DNA from: Neodontobutis hainanensis
Lineage: Eukaryota > Chordata > Actinopteri > Gobiiformes > Odontobutidae
DNA length: 64,000 bases
Direction: 5' to 3'
Assembly: GCA_024349245.1 (NCBI GenBank)
Contig: JALDNG010000038.1
Coordinates: forward strand, 2,244,001 to 2,308,000
The notes beneath the pieces are model-generated. The model was given only the letters and a program-made list of their open reading frames with translations, searched no databases and was not told the origin of the DNA. Positions within the stretch are counted from its first letter, which is position 1, and the number at the start of each line of letters is the position of its first letter. Position numbers and translations under genes: made by a program. Below are positions 1 through 13,400 of this stretch, in pieces.

Positions 1-3000
1 TTACCCTGACAAACAATGACCACAAGTTAATATTTCAGATTGTCTACACAGATCAGAATAGTTATGAGGGAAAAAAGTAGGAAACTAGTAGTACTTCCAT
101 TAACTCCACCCGTAGACCCACAGCCTGTTTTGGCAACAGCTTGTTTATTTTCTCCCCCTTTTAGTTGACATTTACATGAAATACCCTCAGCTATTTGGTC
201 TACTTATGAGTGTGTATTTCATCTTTGCATCTAGTTTTCTTTTGCTCTAGAAATTGTCTGACATAAACATGTTTTCCCATTTTGTGGCTATTTTGAATAA
301 ATTCAAGGGTAAAACCATGCCTTTATTAAACTGAATTCTAATATCCAGTAGTAATTTTTATAATAATGTATAACTAGATCAGTACGTGGACCAGGTCCAG
401 CACTCATAACTGCTCTGATCACAAAACCCAGACGAAACCCAGACTGTGAGATCAGGATATCTCTGTCAGATACGGCTATATAGTCTGAGCTTTTCTACAG
501 AAGTATGCAAAGGCAGCTCCAGGACAGACTTTGTTATAATTGGCCTCTTTCTTGTACTTCTTTCACAGGTTCCCTCTAAGTCTCAGAGCTCAAGGTTCAT
601 CAGCGTGTCAGACAGGCTTTGACGAGAGGTGAATCTTAAGCGAGTGTTTGACAGAGCAGAGTCGGCAGGAGGAGGTTATGTAAGGTCGTGGCTCGGAGAG
701 TTTTGATGCACAGCACTGTCCTTGTCTTTCAAAGTCTCTGTTGGTCTTAAGTTAAATACCAAAAAGCTGACGCTAAGGAATGTTTAACAGTATTCCTGCG
801 CAGTCATGGAAGATGCAAAATACATCATATCTCAATATTAACACCTTCATTATCCATAAGAATACTTAAAACCTTTGGGACGATGTGCGTTCTTTCCACA
901 TTAAACCGTTTCATTATGCAGAAAACAACAGACAATGGCCACCACAGTTGAGTTTATACACTCACCAAACAATGGCACTTTTCTGTGCATAAATTGCTCT
1001 TAAAGTTAGTGCACAGCCTTCAGACTATAACTTTTGTTATTAAACAAATGAACAAACTCATTACTACTAAAGAGAAATACCACATGAAATGGCAAGGTTA
1101 AAGGCTTTGGGGCAAATGTATCGGTGTAAAATTGACATGAAAAAATTGCTCCCACAAGTAACTACCACCATAATTTACAAATGTCCTGTTACTATTGCAG
1201 TGTACAACAAAGAAATTGCATATCGCATGTTTTAATAATATCCCTTTTAGAATATAACATGTATTTTTCCCTTCTATTTCCCATACTGCCCAAACTAAAT
1301 GAATGACAGGGCTCTATTAGTAAATTTCTAAGCATGTCTGTAGTGATGTCTTTTTCAATTAACTAATCTATTAATTAACTAAATTAATCCATTTCTTGTG
1401 CTTTATGACCTATTAACAAATGGCAAATGCATAACTAAATTATAAAATTTGACATTTCCAGTTTGCTTTTGTTTATTGTCTTAAGCGCAAAATAATTTTT
1501 CTTAGAGAAAGATAAAAATGTAAAACCCACACTAAATTGTTTAAAGTAGTTGTAAAGCAATGAGACGGGACTAAACGTGTTCTAGTAAACTTTAATACAA
1601 GTTGCATTGATGTCAGGACAGTTCAAGTTTTATGTATATTTTATGTTTTTGCTTGTTAGATTTGCCCAGGGCTGGCAGCATGACGTAGATAAAAATATAT
1701 TTCTGGCTTGTTAATTAATGAGTAAACCACTATAAAGTAGAGACTTAAAGAACAACTGATAGCACTTTTTTCTAAAGAACCTGCTGTAAAATCTGCACTA
1801 TTAGACACATTAAATGTAAAACTGGTTCCAGATATATGGGTGAGGTATTTGTGGGCTGTTTCAACAAGTTTCTTTAACCAGTCTGCAACAGACAAAGCCA
1901 AATGTGCCGCTCAGTTTTTATCCAACCTTTGACCATTGGCTGTGGTTTTGCTGAATGTCTCACAAGATGATTAGTGATTTGTAAATAAATGGCAATTTGA
2001 GGGGCAATTTTTTTTGTGTCAAACAAATTAAGACCCCATTAACAAATAATGGCTTATTCTGCACGTAGGCTTCTTTTTGCTATATGAAAAACGGTCAGAT
2101 TTAGATTTCAGTTTGTTTTAAATTTTTTAATATATACAGATGAAATATTAGAATATTCATGCCCGTCCCTTACCTCGTGCTGTGGGGTGAACAATGACCA
2201 CAATTGGGCAGTTCATGTAAAAAGCCTTTTTTAATAGTGTAATTAAAAAAAAAATTATATTCTATATATTTTTATGGAACGTTGTATCAAATGCATAACT
2301 TTGAAATAATGCAATCATTTGTGATGTGACCAAATGAGGACGTGGAAGTAAATTTTCAAAGATCCTATATGACAATGCAATATTCAGTAAAGACGTTTCA
2401 TATTTTTTATTAAAATCATTTAGCTCTTGTTTTGTTATACTTTGGTTTTATTATATCTATTTATGAAATGCATAAAAAACTTGCACATTAAACTTGATAA
2501 CTTACCAAAGTTACTGCTCTGTCTTTTGTGAATAGAAGGTCCATATTATTGCAACGGTGGACGTTTCTAACTAAATTGTGGAGGCCTTGTTGTACCTTGT
2601 GAACTGGGTTGTTAAAGTTAACATTTCTTTTTGTCTGTTGCTGTAGGTAAAGTGGGTTTGGTATTAGCTTCCCCAGGGGCAGATGGTTCAACTCCGGACA
2701 CACGCTGAGTTTGTTTCATGCCACACTTGCAGCTCGGATACGACTTTACTGTTTCTCAACACACTTTCTTTTTATGGTTTTTGGATTAGCTCTGACCACT
2801 TAAAAACTCCCACACAAGTTTGGAAATGAGTTGTAGTTACACATGGATAAGCTTTGGTTGTTTACTTGCCAACCACCGAGACGGAGCACCCAACTAATAC
2901 TACCCAAAATGCAGCCAAAATGTGGTTTTGGGGAGTGTAAAGTGAGTAGGAGCCTTGTTAAAGTACTTGTTAGTGGCAGAGTTGGCCATCTGTTGCATCA

Positions 3001-4295
3001 ACCACTGAGAATAGGCCTCTTAGGCTTTGGTGATGCAGTGTAAGCATAAGAATAGGTATTTGATATAAACTGCAATCTCTCCCCTGTACCTTAACGGGAT
3101 AACTAGGTCTGTGCCAACATCTTAAAGTTCTGACAATGGGTACATTTAAAAAAGAAAAAAAAATACAAGCAAAAAGCTTTGTTTCGTAGGCAGTGAAGAG
3201 AAGTTTTCACATTGGGTGATTGTTTTGGTTTATGCAACATCAAACTGACCCAAAAGTCAACTGACTCATTGCCATCTTGTTTTTTCTTGTGTTCCTACTC
3301 GTTTTGAAAAACATTTTTTTAAAAGAGTAGTTCTCAAGAAAGGAAAATGAAAAATAGCAAAAAAACAATTCTTGAAATCTCCTGGAAATATTTTACCCTT
3401 TTTAGAGGTCTTTCTCTATTGCTCTGTAATCATCAAAGTGCATTTCGACTGAAACTGGACTGGCTTTAGACAAAATAAATCAACTAAGAATTTTTACATT
3501 GACCCTCTGAGGTTTCTGTAGTTTGTCTTCAGAGTTATGTTTACGCTGAAGCAGAGAGGAATAGGCGCAATATTTCTGGGTCATGGTTACAGGCAAACCT
3601 TTTGTAATTAAACGGCCTGTTTTTAAAATATGATCATTAATTTAAAAAATAATGGGAATTCTAAAAACAAAGTCCTATTTAAGAAGAAAGAGATAAAGAA
3701 GAACACCTGGGAACCTTGTTTTGATATTCTTTTCCACCAACTTTTTCACATTTATAAGGATCTTGTAGTACTGAAGATTGGGGAAAAATTGACATTTAGA
3801 GAGCAGTTTTAATGTTGTTAAATTCTCTTGGGTAATATTAAACTGGCCTAATGTACATTTTTGTGGAAAATCTTATTTTTGTTCCTGTTAAGATGTGTCT
3901 ATAACTGATGGGGTGCATTTTGTTTTAAACTTACTTGGCATAAGATAAACTTGGCAATATCACATGTATGCCATTTTGACCCTCTGAGGCTTCTGAAGCA
4001 AAGTGAAATCAAATTATTTTCAGGTTACGCTACATAAATACAATTTAATAAAAAATTAAGGAACAACGCTTGGTTGGTTGTAAATGATAGTTAAGGTTGT
4101 ACTATATTGTTATTAAAAATGTCTTAGAAATATCCTGGGAAATAATTTAATGTTCTGTGCCAAAAGTAATTTGTTACCAACTTGCTTTTGCCAACATTTT
4201 ATTTCTGACTTTGTTGCTTCTCCAGATGAGATTCTTTTTTGGTAACTTTCTCAGCTTTCTGCTGAACTGAACACGTTTACCTTCCTCTCCTGTAG
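1..4295 (+). other. epc1: epc1 upstream intron (3' part)
   Basis: No coding exon is visible; in particular nothing encodes the expected MPTGMEKEEE block that precedes EHHLQ. The stretch is AT-rich with short A/T runs. Two weakly similar pairs of segments occur: GACCCTCTGAGG plus TTCTG at 3500 and 3978, and GAAAT-TCCTGG-AAATA at about 3374 and 4128. This suggests old local duplication, not a gene. Confidence 0.75.
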
Positions 4296-4455
4296 GAACA
4301 CCATCTCCAGCGGGCCATCTCGGCGCAGCAGGTGTACGGCGAGAAGCGGGACAGCATGGTTATTCCGGTCCCCGAGGCGGAGTGCAACATCACACACTAC
4401 GAGTCGCTTTACCCCGGGGAGTTCAAGATGCCAAAGCAGCTTATTCACCTACAGC
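4296..4455 (+). CDS. epc1: epc1 visible exon 1 (EPcA domain, N-terminal part)
   Basis: Acceptor TCTCCTGTAG precedes 4296; donor GTGAGT begins at 4456. It encodes visible residues 1-53, starting EHHLQRAISAQQVYGEKRD and ending FKMPKQLIHLQ, with one base carried into the next codon. In the family the E before HHLQ is about residue 52, so the preceding exon or exons lie upstream of base 1. The block HHLQRAISAQQVYGEK is nearly invariant in vertebrate EPC1. Confidence 0.97.
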
Positions 4456-7400
4456 GTGAGTAACGGGCCGCCAGCTGCAGGATCATCCTCTTTAGACATG
4501 GTCCCAGAGCACGGGAAGATGTTTGCTTGCCCTGAGCTTTAGTGGATTCAGCTGAGTTAGGCTGCTAGTGTACATTCCTCTCATGATTTCCAGAGCAGGT
4601 ATATTCCAGAGCTTTTTATTGTACAACTAGCCATTTCTGCACATATTAGACATGACTAATGTTGGTGTTTTCTTTTTTTTTTTTTTTTTTTTTATATAAT
4701 TCTGGGTGATTTCTGCCTCAGTCACTAACAAGCCCCTTCTTCTGCTCAGAATGGCATTAGTAAAACTAACCAGAAATCCCAATTATTGAGTGCTTTTTGT
4801 TCAAGGCATACTGCAGCCAAACCTAAAAACTGCACAACCATCTTTTTTTTAACCAATTTGACTACTTACTGGGCGTTTTTGCTGTAAACACTTCCAATTT
4901 TTCCACTATTGCAGTCGAACCTAATATTTACTTGTTTATTTTTTTTTGACTGAACTGTCTCATCAGAGCGACTAAAAAGTGAGGCAGCAAACTGAAGCCA
5001 CAGGCAGTTTTATTTACAAGTGGCTAGTAAAGTCACCGTTTGTCTTTTTTATTGAGTTTTGAGTCAGACTAGATTAAGTGTAGTGTTTATTTTTTCAATA
5101 AGCGCTGGGCAGTAGCCCTCAAGAGATAAATTACTTAACAATTAAGACTCTGCTTTTTATTTATTGAATGTAAAAAAAAAACTACTGCTGCAAATAAAAT
5201 GACTGTATTTTACTAAGCACACTGCAGCTATGTGCCTGAGGTTTTGTTTAGATGTGAAAATTATATTTTTAATGTAAATCTTAAGTGGTCTCTGTCTGTT
5301 TCCCACAGCTTTCAGTTTGGACACAGAGCAGCCGGACTACGACCTCGATTCGGACGATGACTTGTTTGTGAATAGGCTGCGGAAGAAGATGGAAATCACC
5401 GCGCTACAGTTTGAAGAGATGATTGACCGACTGGAGAAAGGCAGTGGCCAACAGGTGTTTGTCTCTGTTGTTGTGGTTGGAATAGCCTTATGTTGTTGTT
5501 TTTAGACGCATTTGTCTTCTCTGACAAATGGGTTCACTATTAATGCAACTTTCAAACCTAAAGATAGACATTTCAGAAAAAAATTGGCTTGATTTCGTTC
5601 AGTTGTTTTGGTTAAAAACAGTAACTTTATAATCTATGTTGGTGGATGTCAAGAAAGTGTGCAGTAAATATCTCCATGACAAAAGGACTTGCTTGCAATT
5701 ATATTAGAATTCACCTGGGCACAATTAAGTGCAATGCATTGAAACACAGATACTATATAGAGCACTCTTACAGCTGCAGTCGCTATAAAGACTGAGTAAT
5801 ACACAAAGAAGTTGGGCTGCTTGTGACAAAGACAACGGTCCATGTCAATGCAACAGACTCTAACATCTAACAGGAATTTACCAATCAGCTACGTCTTATA
5901 GTTATCCTATTTTTGCTGTATTTTGAGACTGGCGGAGCAAATTAGACTGTGGCGGGCTGCAAAGCTCTTTTCTGTGTGGGACCAATGCAGGGCACTTAGG
6001 ACATAGATTTAAATGCCCAGTTATTCACCTTCAAAATGTAAGATACTGACAAGGAATATGCTTTTAGTATATGTTATTAGTTTCAAAACATTTTACGTAA
6101 ATTCAAATATTGCAGTAAAATGAATGATTGTACAGTGCAGCTATAGACCAGCTATGGTATAAAAAGTAACTGTTTTCTTTGGAAGGGTGCACAGTGGCAT
6201 AGTGGTTAGTGCTCTCGCCTCACAGCAAGAGCTCAACCCCAGAGTCTGCATGTCCTCCCAGTGTTACCGTGGGTTCTGCCCGGCTACTCCGGCTTCGTCC
6301 CGCCGCTCAATAACATGCATGTATAGGTCAATTGACAAATCTGAAGTTTCCATAGTGAATGAATGTGAGAGTGAATGAGTGTCTGTCTCAAAGTGTTAGA
6401 CCTGCTACCAACTGGTCATTGTCCTGGGTGTACCCCACCTCATGCCCAAAGTGGATAGGATAGGCTTCAGTCAACCGCGATTTTAATGTTGTTCATCTAT
6501 TTAGTCACATGTTGGACTAGTTATTGTCATTTTAGAGTCGTATCATCGCTGACAATGTTATGGAAAAGTCCGTTCATAAAACATTTCTGGAAGAAAGTGG
6601 AAATCTTGCCCAGGTTTACTAAGCGGTGTGTCAAAAGTTGTGACTCTTTGGTCTTGTTGCGTTTGTGTCACAGCACGTCACTCTCCAGGAGGCCAAACTG
6701 CTGCTGAAGGAGGACGACGAGTTGATTAAAGAGGTGTTTGAATACTGGAGCCACAAGAGGAAAAAAAGCAAAAGTGGCTGCCTCATCCCCAGCGTCAAAC
6801 AGGAGAAGAGGGACGGCTCTAGCACCAGTGACCCCTACGTGGCCTTTCGCAGACGGACGGAGAAGATGCAGACCAGGAAGGTAAGTCGGCAAGAATCCTT
6901 ATAGTAATTGTGTTACTGTGAGTGAACATATGAAAACAAAAAAATCACAAGTGTTTATTTATTCTTAGAACCGAAAGAATGACGAGGCGTCTTACGAGAA
7001 GATGCTGAAGCTGCGGCGGGACCTGAGCCGAGCTGTCACTATTTTGGAGATGATCAAAAGGAGAGAGAAAAGCAAGAGAGAGCTGCTGCACCTCACACTG
7101 GAAATAGTGGAGAAGAGGTAAGAGGCAACTGTTTAAAATGCCATTGTCTTTGCAAAGTGTGGCAGTCTCGTCTGGTCTGTGTTGGCTCGCTTGGCGGGTA
7201 AAGTAGCTGCTATTAAAAGAATCTTGTTCACAATGTGGGATAAGGAAAGCTTGTCTACTGTGGTACAAACGGCTAGGTGGTTTGTCTTGGTAAAGATTGT
7301 ATCTGAAATTTAAATCAGACACTTGGAGGGGGGCAAATGAGCTAGAATCAAGGAGGAAGTCCATCAACTAAAGACAATTTTTGTCATCCAAACCTACTAA

Positions 7401-10400
7401 TACTTTGACTTATGACGAAAGCTTTGGTTTATTTATTAGGTTTGCTTAAGGAAACAGGAAGTGCAGAATAAAGCAAATAAAATAATTATGTTCAACACAC
7501 TTATAACAATCAGGGTTTTGATTTTCTCATTCAATTTAAAGCCCTTATTGGTCAATTATTTTGGTTGACAAAGCACAATTGAGTGGCACTTTTTATGCTA
7601 ATGTCATGTACAAATGATTGGTGATTTGTTCTTTTGGTCGTTTGTTTGTTGGGACTGTTGGTCAGCTGTGTCTTTCTGATAATCTTTCTAAACTCTTGAG
7701 TGAAGATGAGGAGATGACGGTTTCAGATTGATCCTGCATTTAACCTCTGAATTGGTTCGATTATGTTTACTTGTTGAGCAGCAACCCCCTGCAGAGGCCA
7801 TTAGGACACGCCCCCACTCTGAGGCAGTTCCTGACTTCCTATAAAAGACTCTCCCACTATTGTTTTCTGTAAAGTTAGGCTTCGCTGCTTGTGTTAACTG
7901 GGGCCACAGTTATGTCTGCTCATTTGCATTCATTATCAATCTGAAGTTCACTCTGTTTATTCAGCAGCGTCAGGAGCAAATGAGCTCATTCACTTCTCTC
8001 TGGTGCTTTTTCTCACTCTGTTAGACAGCACAATAGATCCAATGTTTGCATTATTTTGTAGTGTAATTTATTTTTTATCTTCCAATCCTTTGCTTTGAAT
8101 TGTATGGGTTTATTTTTCTCCTCCAGAGCAGCGCAGTTGTGATCCATCTAAACATGACAACCGACCGGAATACAATTTCTCTCAAAGTAGCTGTCAGTGT
8201 GCGCTTAAATTGGACTTGTCTCGCTGAAGAGCTTTGATTCGCAGTGACATTTCAATTTCCTCTTGTTATCCCGGCCTGTTTTCTGTCGGCCGCTCAGTGA
8301 CAGAGCTCCCACCAGGACTTTTGGGGCCGGTCTATTCTCAGCTGATAACGTTCTGAGGCCCACTTTATGATTTGACACTGTTCCAGAGTGGGACTGGTTC
8401 TGTTAGTAATGTCTCGTCTCTCAGTAGTGTTACCTTTCACTCAAATATAGTTTCTGCAGCGAATCCTCTCAAGAAGCCATCAAAATGAATTAAAAGATAG
8501 TATTGTAATAATTAAAGGCTTATATCATTTGAGATAAAAAATTACTTTAGCTAAAGTGTTTAGTTTGAGGTATACCTTGCTTTAATTGCTTTAATACTAC
8601 TTTTCATAGATTGTTGAATCAGATGAATGAATGAAACGTTTTTGTTTTGGGAGAAACTGTAAATTAAAAATAAAAAGATGGGCACAAGAGCGGACCTAAT
8701 AAATCGGTGGTTTAGGAAACAGCTAAACCTGATTATTACTGAAGCTGTAAGGTCCGTGTTGGGTCAGTAATGCTAAATCTTACTGTTCTTTTTGTTCAGT
8801 TTAAGACAGAGTTTATTAGGCACAGCTGTTTTGAAAGTCAGGATTCTTAAGTAAATCAAAAACAAGGCTACAGGAAGTTAGATTCAGTTTTCTTCTGAAA
8901 GTATCAGACAAATCTCTGACCCTGACTGAAAAGTTAACACCTTAAATACTTAATTATGCATAGGACATATAATCCTCACATAACATGCAAAAGGTCTATT
9001 TGTCTTAAGTTGCATGCATTGCATCAGCCATGCATGCTCCATAAAACCCACATGGGAGGATATAACAAAGACAGCAAAAATGGCATGATATCACACTTAA
9101 CTTTAATTAAAACATTGCAGAAGGCTCTTTACAGCAGCAGTATACTCTTCAGCATCTCATCCGGTTTTACTACCAATGTGTGTTGTACAACTCCAGAGGA
9201 AACAAGACTCTAGTAATGGAAGGAATGGGGACAAATGCCAGAGTACCAGTACTAGAGCTGCAGAAATTACATAAATCAGTAGGGGAAGAAATATAAAGCT
9301 TTGTAAGTTCCTCTCCCATTATAAGAGCATTTAGGAAATGACCAAAAAGATTGACAACCAAATCTGTTGTGGTTTAAGCAATATGGCGATGTTTGTGTTT
9401 TAAAAGGGAAGTGGCACAGTCTGGAGACATGTTGACCTCACTGGTAAAGCACTTTAATGCATAACAGTGGAGATGGGTTCTTGCTTAAATTTTGTAATTT
9501 TAAGCCTTTTGTGATATGTTGTTGGTCAGTATATTTGTCTTTACTTTACATTTAGTTTCTTTATTCACTCTCTGTTTCAGAAATGCCATGCCTGACTTGG
9601 GCTCTGAGGTGATGGCGGAGGCGTTGGCTCAGCGAGCTCTGGTGAAGCCCGTCTACACCATCCCCATCCTGCCTCTGTCCAACAGCAACCAGTACCGACA
9701 CCAGGACCATCTGGACATGAAAGACTACAAGAAAGTAAGGAGAACACCCTTTTATTAAAGTTGGGAACACAGTGACTAGGGCTTGTCTACTTTCTGCTGG
9801 AGGCATGAGTGTGAGAGCTTTCATTGGCAGCACAAAGCACAAGAACACGTTGTTCACTGTTGTCTTTGTTTGATTGTATTTACTCCACACTTTAGTACAT
9901 TGTGTTTCACTAAGAAAACAGCAAAAAGGTGCTTACCTACATGGCACAGTACCAGAAGCCTTCAATGTCCATGTACTAGGGTTTGATTTTATGCTTGGGC
10001 TATTTGCTGCATGTTTCTCGTTTTTCTTCCACATTTCTTGTTGATCTGCATGAACTAATATCATTACTGCTACTTTGCTATTTCTCATTTAAACATTTTC
10101 ATGTATAAAAAAAAAATATTTTTCTCCATGTAATATAAAATCTATTTGACCATTTAGGTTTAGTTTAATTAGTGAACATTAATGGACATCCCATAGCACT
10201 TAATTAGACTTCCCTGTAATGAACTTTGCATCACCCCTCGTTATTATAACTCCATCAGCCACACTTCCCATGTCCTCTCCCCCAAAAGCCCACCCTCTCT
10301 CTTGTTTTTTGGCCCATCTGGTTGACTTCTTCCCTTTTGTTTTCAGCTGCTCTGCTCCTGTTTACACCAGCCTCATTACTCCAACCTGCGTTTCTCCCAT

Positions 10401-13400
10401 TGATTTGTCACAGCCCTCCTTCACCGTTGAGTCCCTGTGGCACTGTTTGCTTTGTTCCCTTTCGTCACAGAGTTGAATAGGATAGTACTAATCCTAGTGG
10501 AGCTGGAGCGTGCTCAATTCGGGGAGGGCCGGTCCCGCTGGGGGAGTCGGGGCGATTGGTGGCACAAGGTGGATTAAAAGGGAGGGAGTGTAGCCATCTG
10601 GCACGGCAGCGGCATCTGGCACGTGCTGCCATCTGCATATCAATGGCTTCTGCACAGACTCGCTCCCAACACCAGTGTTGCATCAGGCCGTGTTTAGCAT
10701 TTTGAAAAGCCTTTTGATTAAATCGACTCGAGTGTAAACATTCAGTTTATCCAAGGAACATTTTATAGTTCTCGCTTTTAAAACAATGTTGACTAAATGC
10801 ATCTGATCTTTACACTTATTATGAAGAAAAAAAAACATAATTTAGCTTAACCATAGCAATTTTTTTTATTTAAATTTAGTTAAGGCCTTGTGGGTTGAGT
10901 TAATCATCAAGCTAGATGCTTTTCAGTAGCAAAAAAAAAAGTTCTTACTCACTTTTGCTGCAGACCAGGTTCTATGCTTTTACCTAAACCTTATTGCGAA
11001 CCAGCCAACATGTCAACACAAAAAATATCTTCATTCTGAACCTGAAAACCTGATTCCCAATCCGAACCAAACAATAGATGGCACCTCTGTCTGATTTATG
11101 GCGTCATGTTGTTTTCCAAACTCATTAAATTAATCTTTGTACCAAGCTTTGATATAAATGGCATTATAAAGTCCATGTTTACTTCTCGTTAACATTTATT
11201 GGTTATGGTACAAAATATATTTCTACATAAACTGTACTTTTTTTTTTTTTTTTTTAAGGAATTCCATAACGTCTCTCCGTAATCCAATAATCTGCAGAGA
11301 ATATTTACATGGTTGGGGGAGAAAAAAGTAATCTATGGGTCGTGTACTGTTGCTAGCTCTGTTAAAATTGATTCCACTCAAACAGAAGCTAGTTCAACAT
11401 AAAGCACCAAAGTTCAGAGTCTGGTGAACTGAACAACAACCAAAACTGGAACTGAGCTTGGTTGGCGTAAAAATGCACTGCAAGGAATGACTTAAGCTAA
11501 AGAAACTTCTCACTGTTTCCATTCTCTCTTCTCTCACTTAGCCTGAAAAAACGGAACCTGTAAGAACCAAAAGGAAATATGAAAAGAAACCCAAGATCCC
11601 TTTGTCTGTGCCGCATCATTCAGGACCTTCTGTGTTCAGCCCCAAGGACCTCAACCAGTACGACTTCCCCAGTTCAGATGAAGAGCCCTACTCACAGGTA
11701 CACTTTTTGACTTTCTTGTCTATACAAAGCTAGGCGGAGCTATACTCTGTAATCCAACTCCAGCCCGACAACGCTGATATCTATGCTGTTAGTTTTATTA
11801 AAGTGAAGACCATATAAACTAGTGAATAGAACATCTTTTATTAATGCTGTGTAAAGGAACTGCTGTTTGCCTTTTTTTTAACAGTTGCTCCTTAAAATTA
11901 AAATGAATGGCTGTAGTCTATTATCCTCGATTGATTGAAATTGCAGGAAAAAAGCTATTACAGTTGTCTTTTGTTAACAACAGAGCTGAGAAATAAAAAA
12001 GCCTGGTCAAGAAACGGCAATAAAATCAGAATGTTTGTATGTTTTTTTTTAAATAGATTTTTTCAGGTTCATCCGAGGCAGAAGAGGAGAACGACCCAGA
12101 TGGCTGCTACGCGTTTAGGAGGAAGTCTGGCTGTCAATACTATGCTGTGAGTGCCCTCCTGTGACTCCTTTTGCTATTTATAGCCAACAGCAGGCTGCCC
12201 AGTCTGGCTGTGGCTCTGTCGGACAAAACAATGCATGCTTTTTTTTTTTTTTCTTTTTTTTTGCTCTTAGTTTGAATAATCTAATATCTTTTTCCTCTAT
12301 CCTTGTAACAGACTCGTCCAGACCAGAGTGGTAACTGGCCGTGGGGGAGCCCGGCAGAAGGGGGACCGGGCGATCCACGTTTCCGCTACTGTCTCACTTC
12401 CCTAAATGTGCCGCGGCGGTGCATAGGTTTGGCAAGACGTCGTGTGGGCAGAGGCGGCAGGTGGGGTTAACACTGTTTTTTCCACACTTCCTGTATTTGT
12501 ATTGTCTCTTTCAGTCCATCTCATACTTGTTTAACTCTCTATAATATTGTCTTTTTCGAGTTCTGTAGTCAATGTTAGTTTTACTTAAAGATGCAAAAGT
12601 AGAGCAACCTGAATAATGTAGGAATGTCCAAATATCAATACTAAATTACCTCCTCGGATACCGCCGTACTAGTACTTATCTCACTGCAGTGTTGCAACAT
12701 TTGGACATATTTTACTGTAAACCAAGATGATCAAAGTTGAGAAAACACAAAATAATGCTATGTTAAAGAGGCTCAGAAACTGTATGCAAGTCACTCAAAA
12801 CGTCTGAAAAATCAACAGTGCTCTGAAATGTGACCAGTACTAAATTAGAGGTTTTCTGGTATGAGTGCTATCAGGACCTCCGTCAATGTTCAGCTTATTT
12901 GTCAAGTGGCTCAAAAACATTTTTGTGTATGGTCTGTAATAACGAGGTACTATTTTTGAAAATATTGCAGGACATCCCTAGTATGCCAGTTATACGTGGT
13001 TTATAAAATTAAAGTTCTAACTGTAGTGAATTTGGGCATTTGGAGTACTTTATACTTGTTTTACATGATATCAGGATACCATTTGTAGCCATATTAGTGC
13101 CAGAAAATCACAGTCTTTATTACTTATAGGGATTTAAACTGAAGAAAATGTACAATTTTTCCAGTCTGATTGATCAGTTTCACTCAATACCAGTGGACAA
13201 GCCACTTTCATTCTAATATCTCATTCTTGATGAAGCAATATAGCCGGTTTCTGTTGTGCTAGTTTCTCCAAAGTTTGTGCTTTTCTTTGTCTATTATTGT
13301 ATGATACCTCTATCCTTTGTCCATGTCTGTTTTCATTCTTTTGGCATCTGTCCTTGTGCTGTAAAAAAGCATTTTCAGAGTGGTGGCACAACAGCTGAAG

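Larger units (their letters stand above)
4456..6673 (+). other. epc1: epc1 introns around visible exon 2
   Basis: The intron at 4456-5308 contains a T-run (about 4673-4693) and nothing else recognisable. The intron at 5455-6673 contains the decayed SINE annotated separately. No RNA gene or extra exon is seen. Confidence 0.7.
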
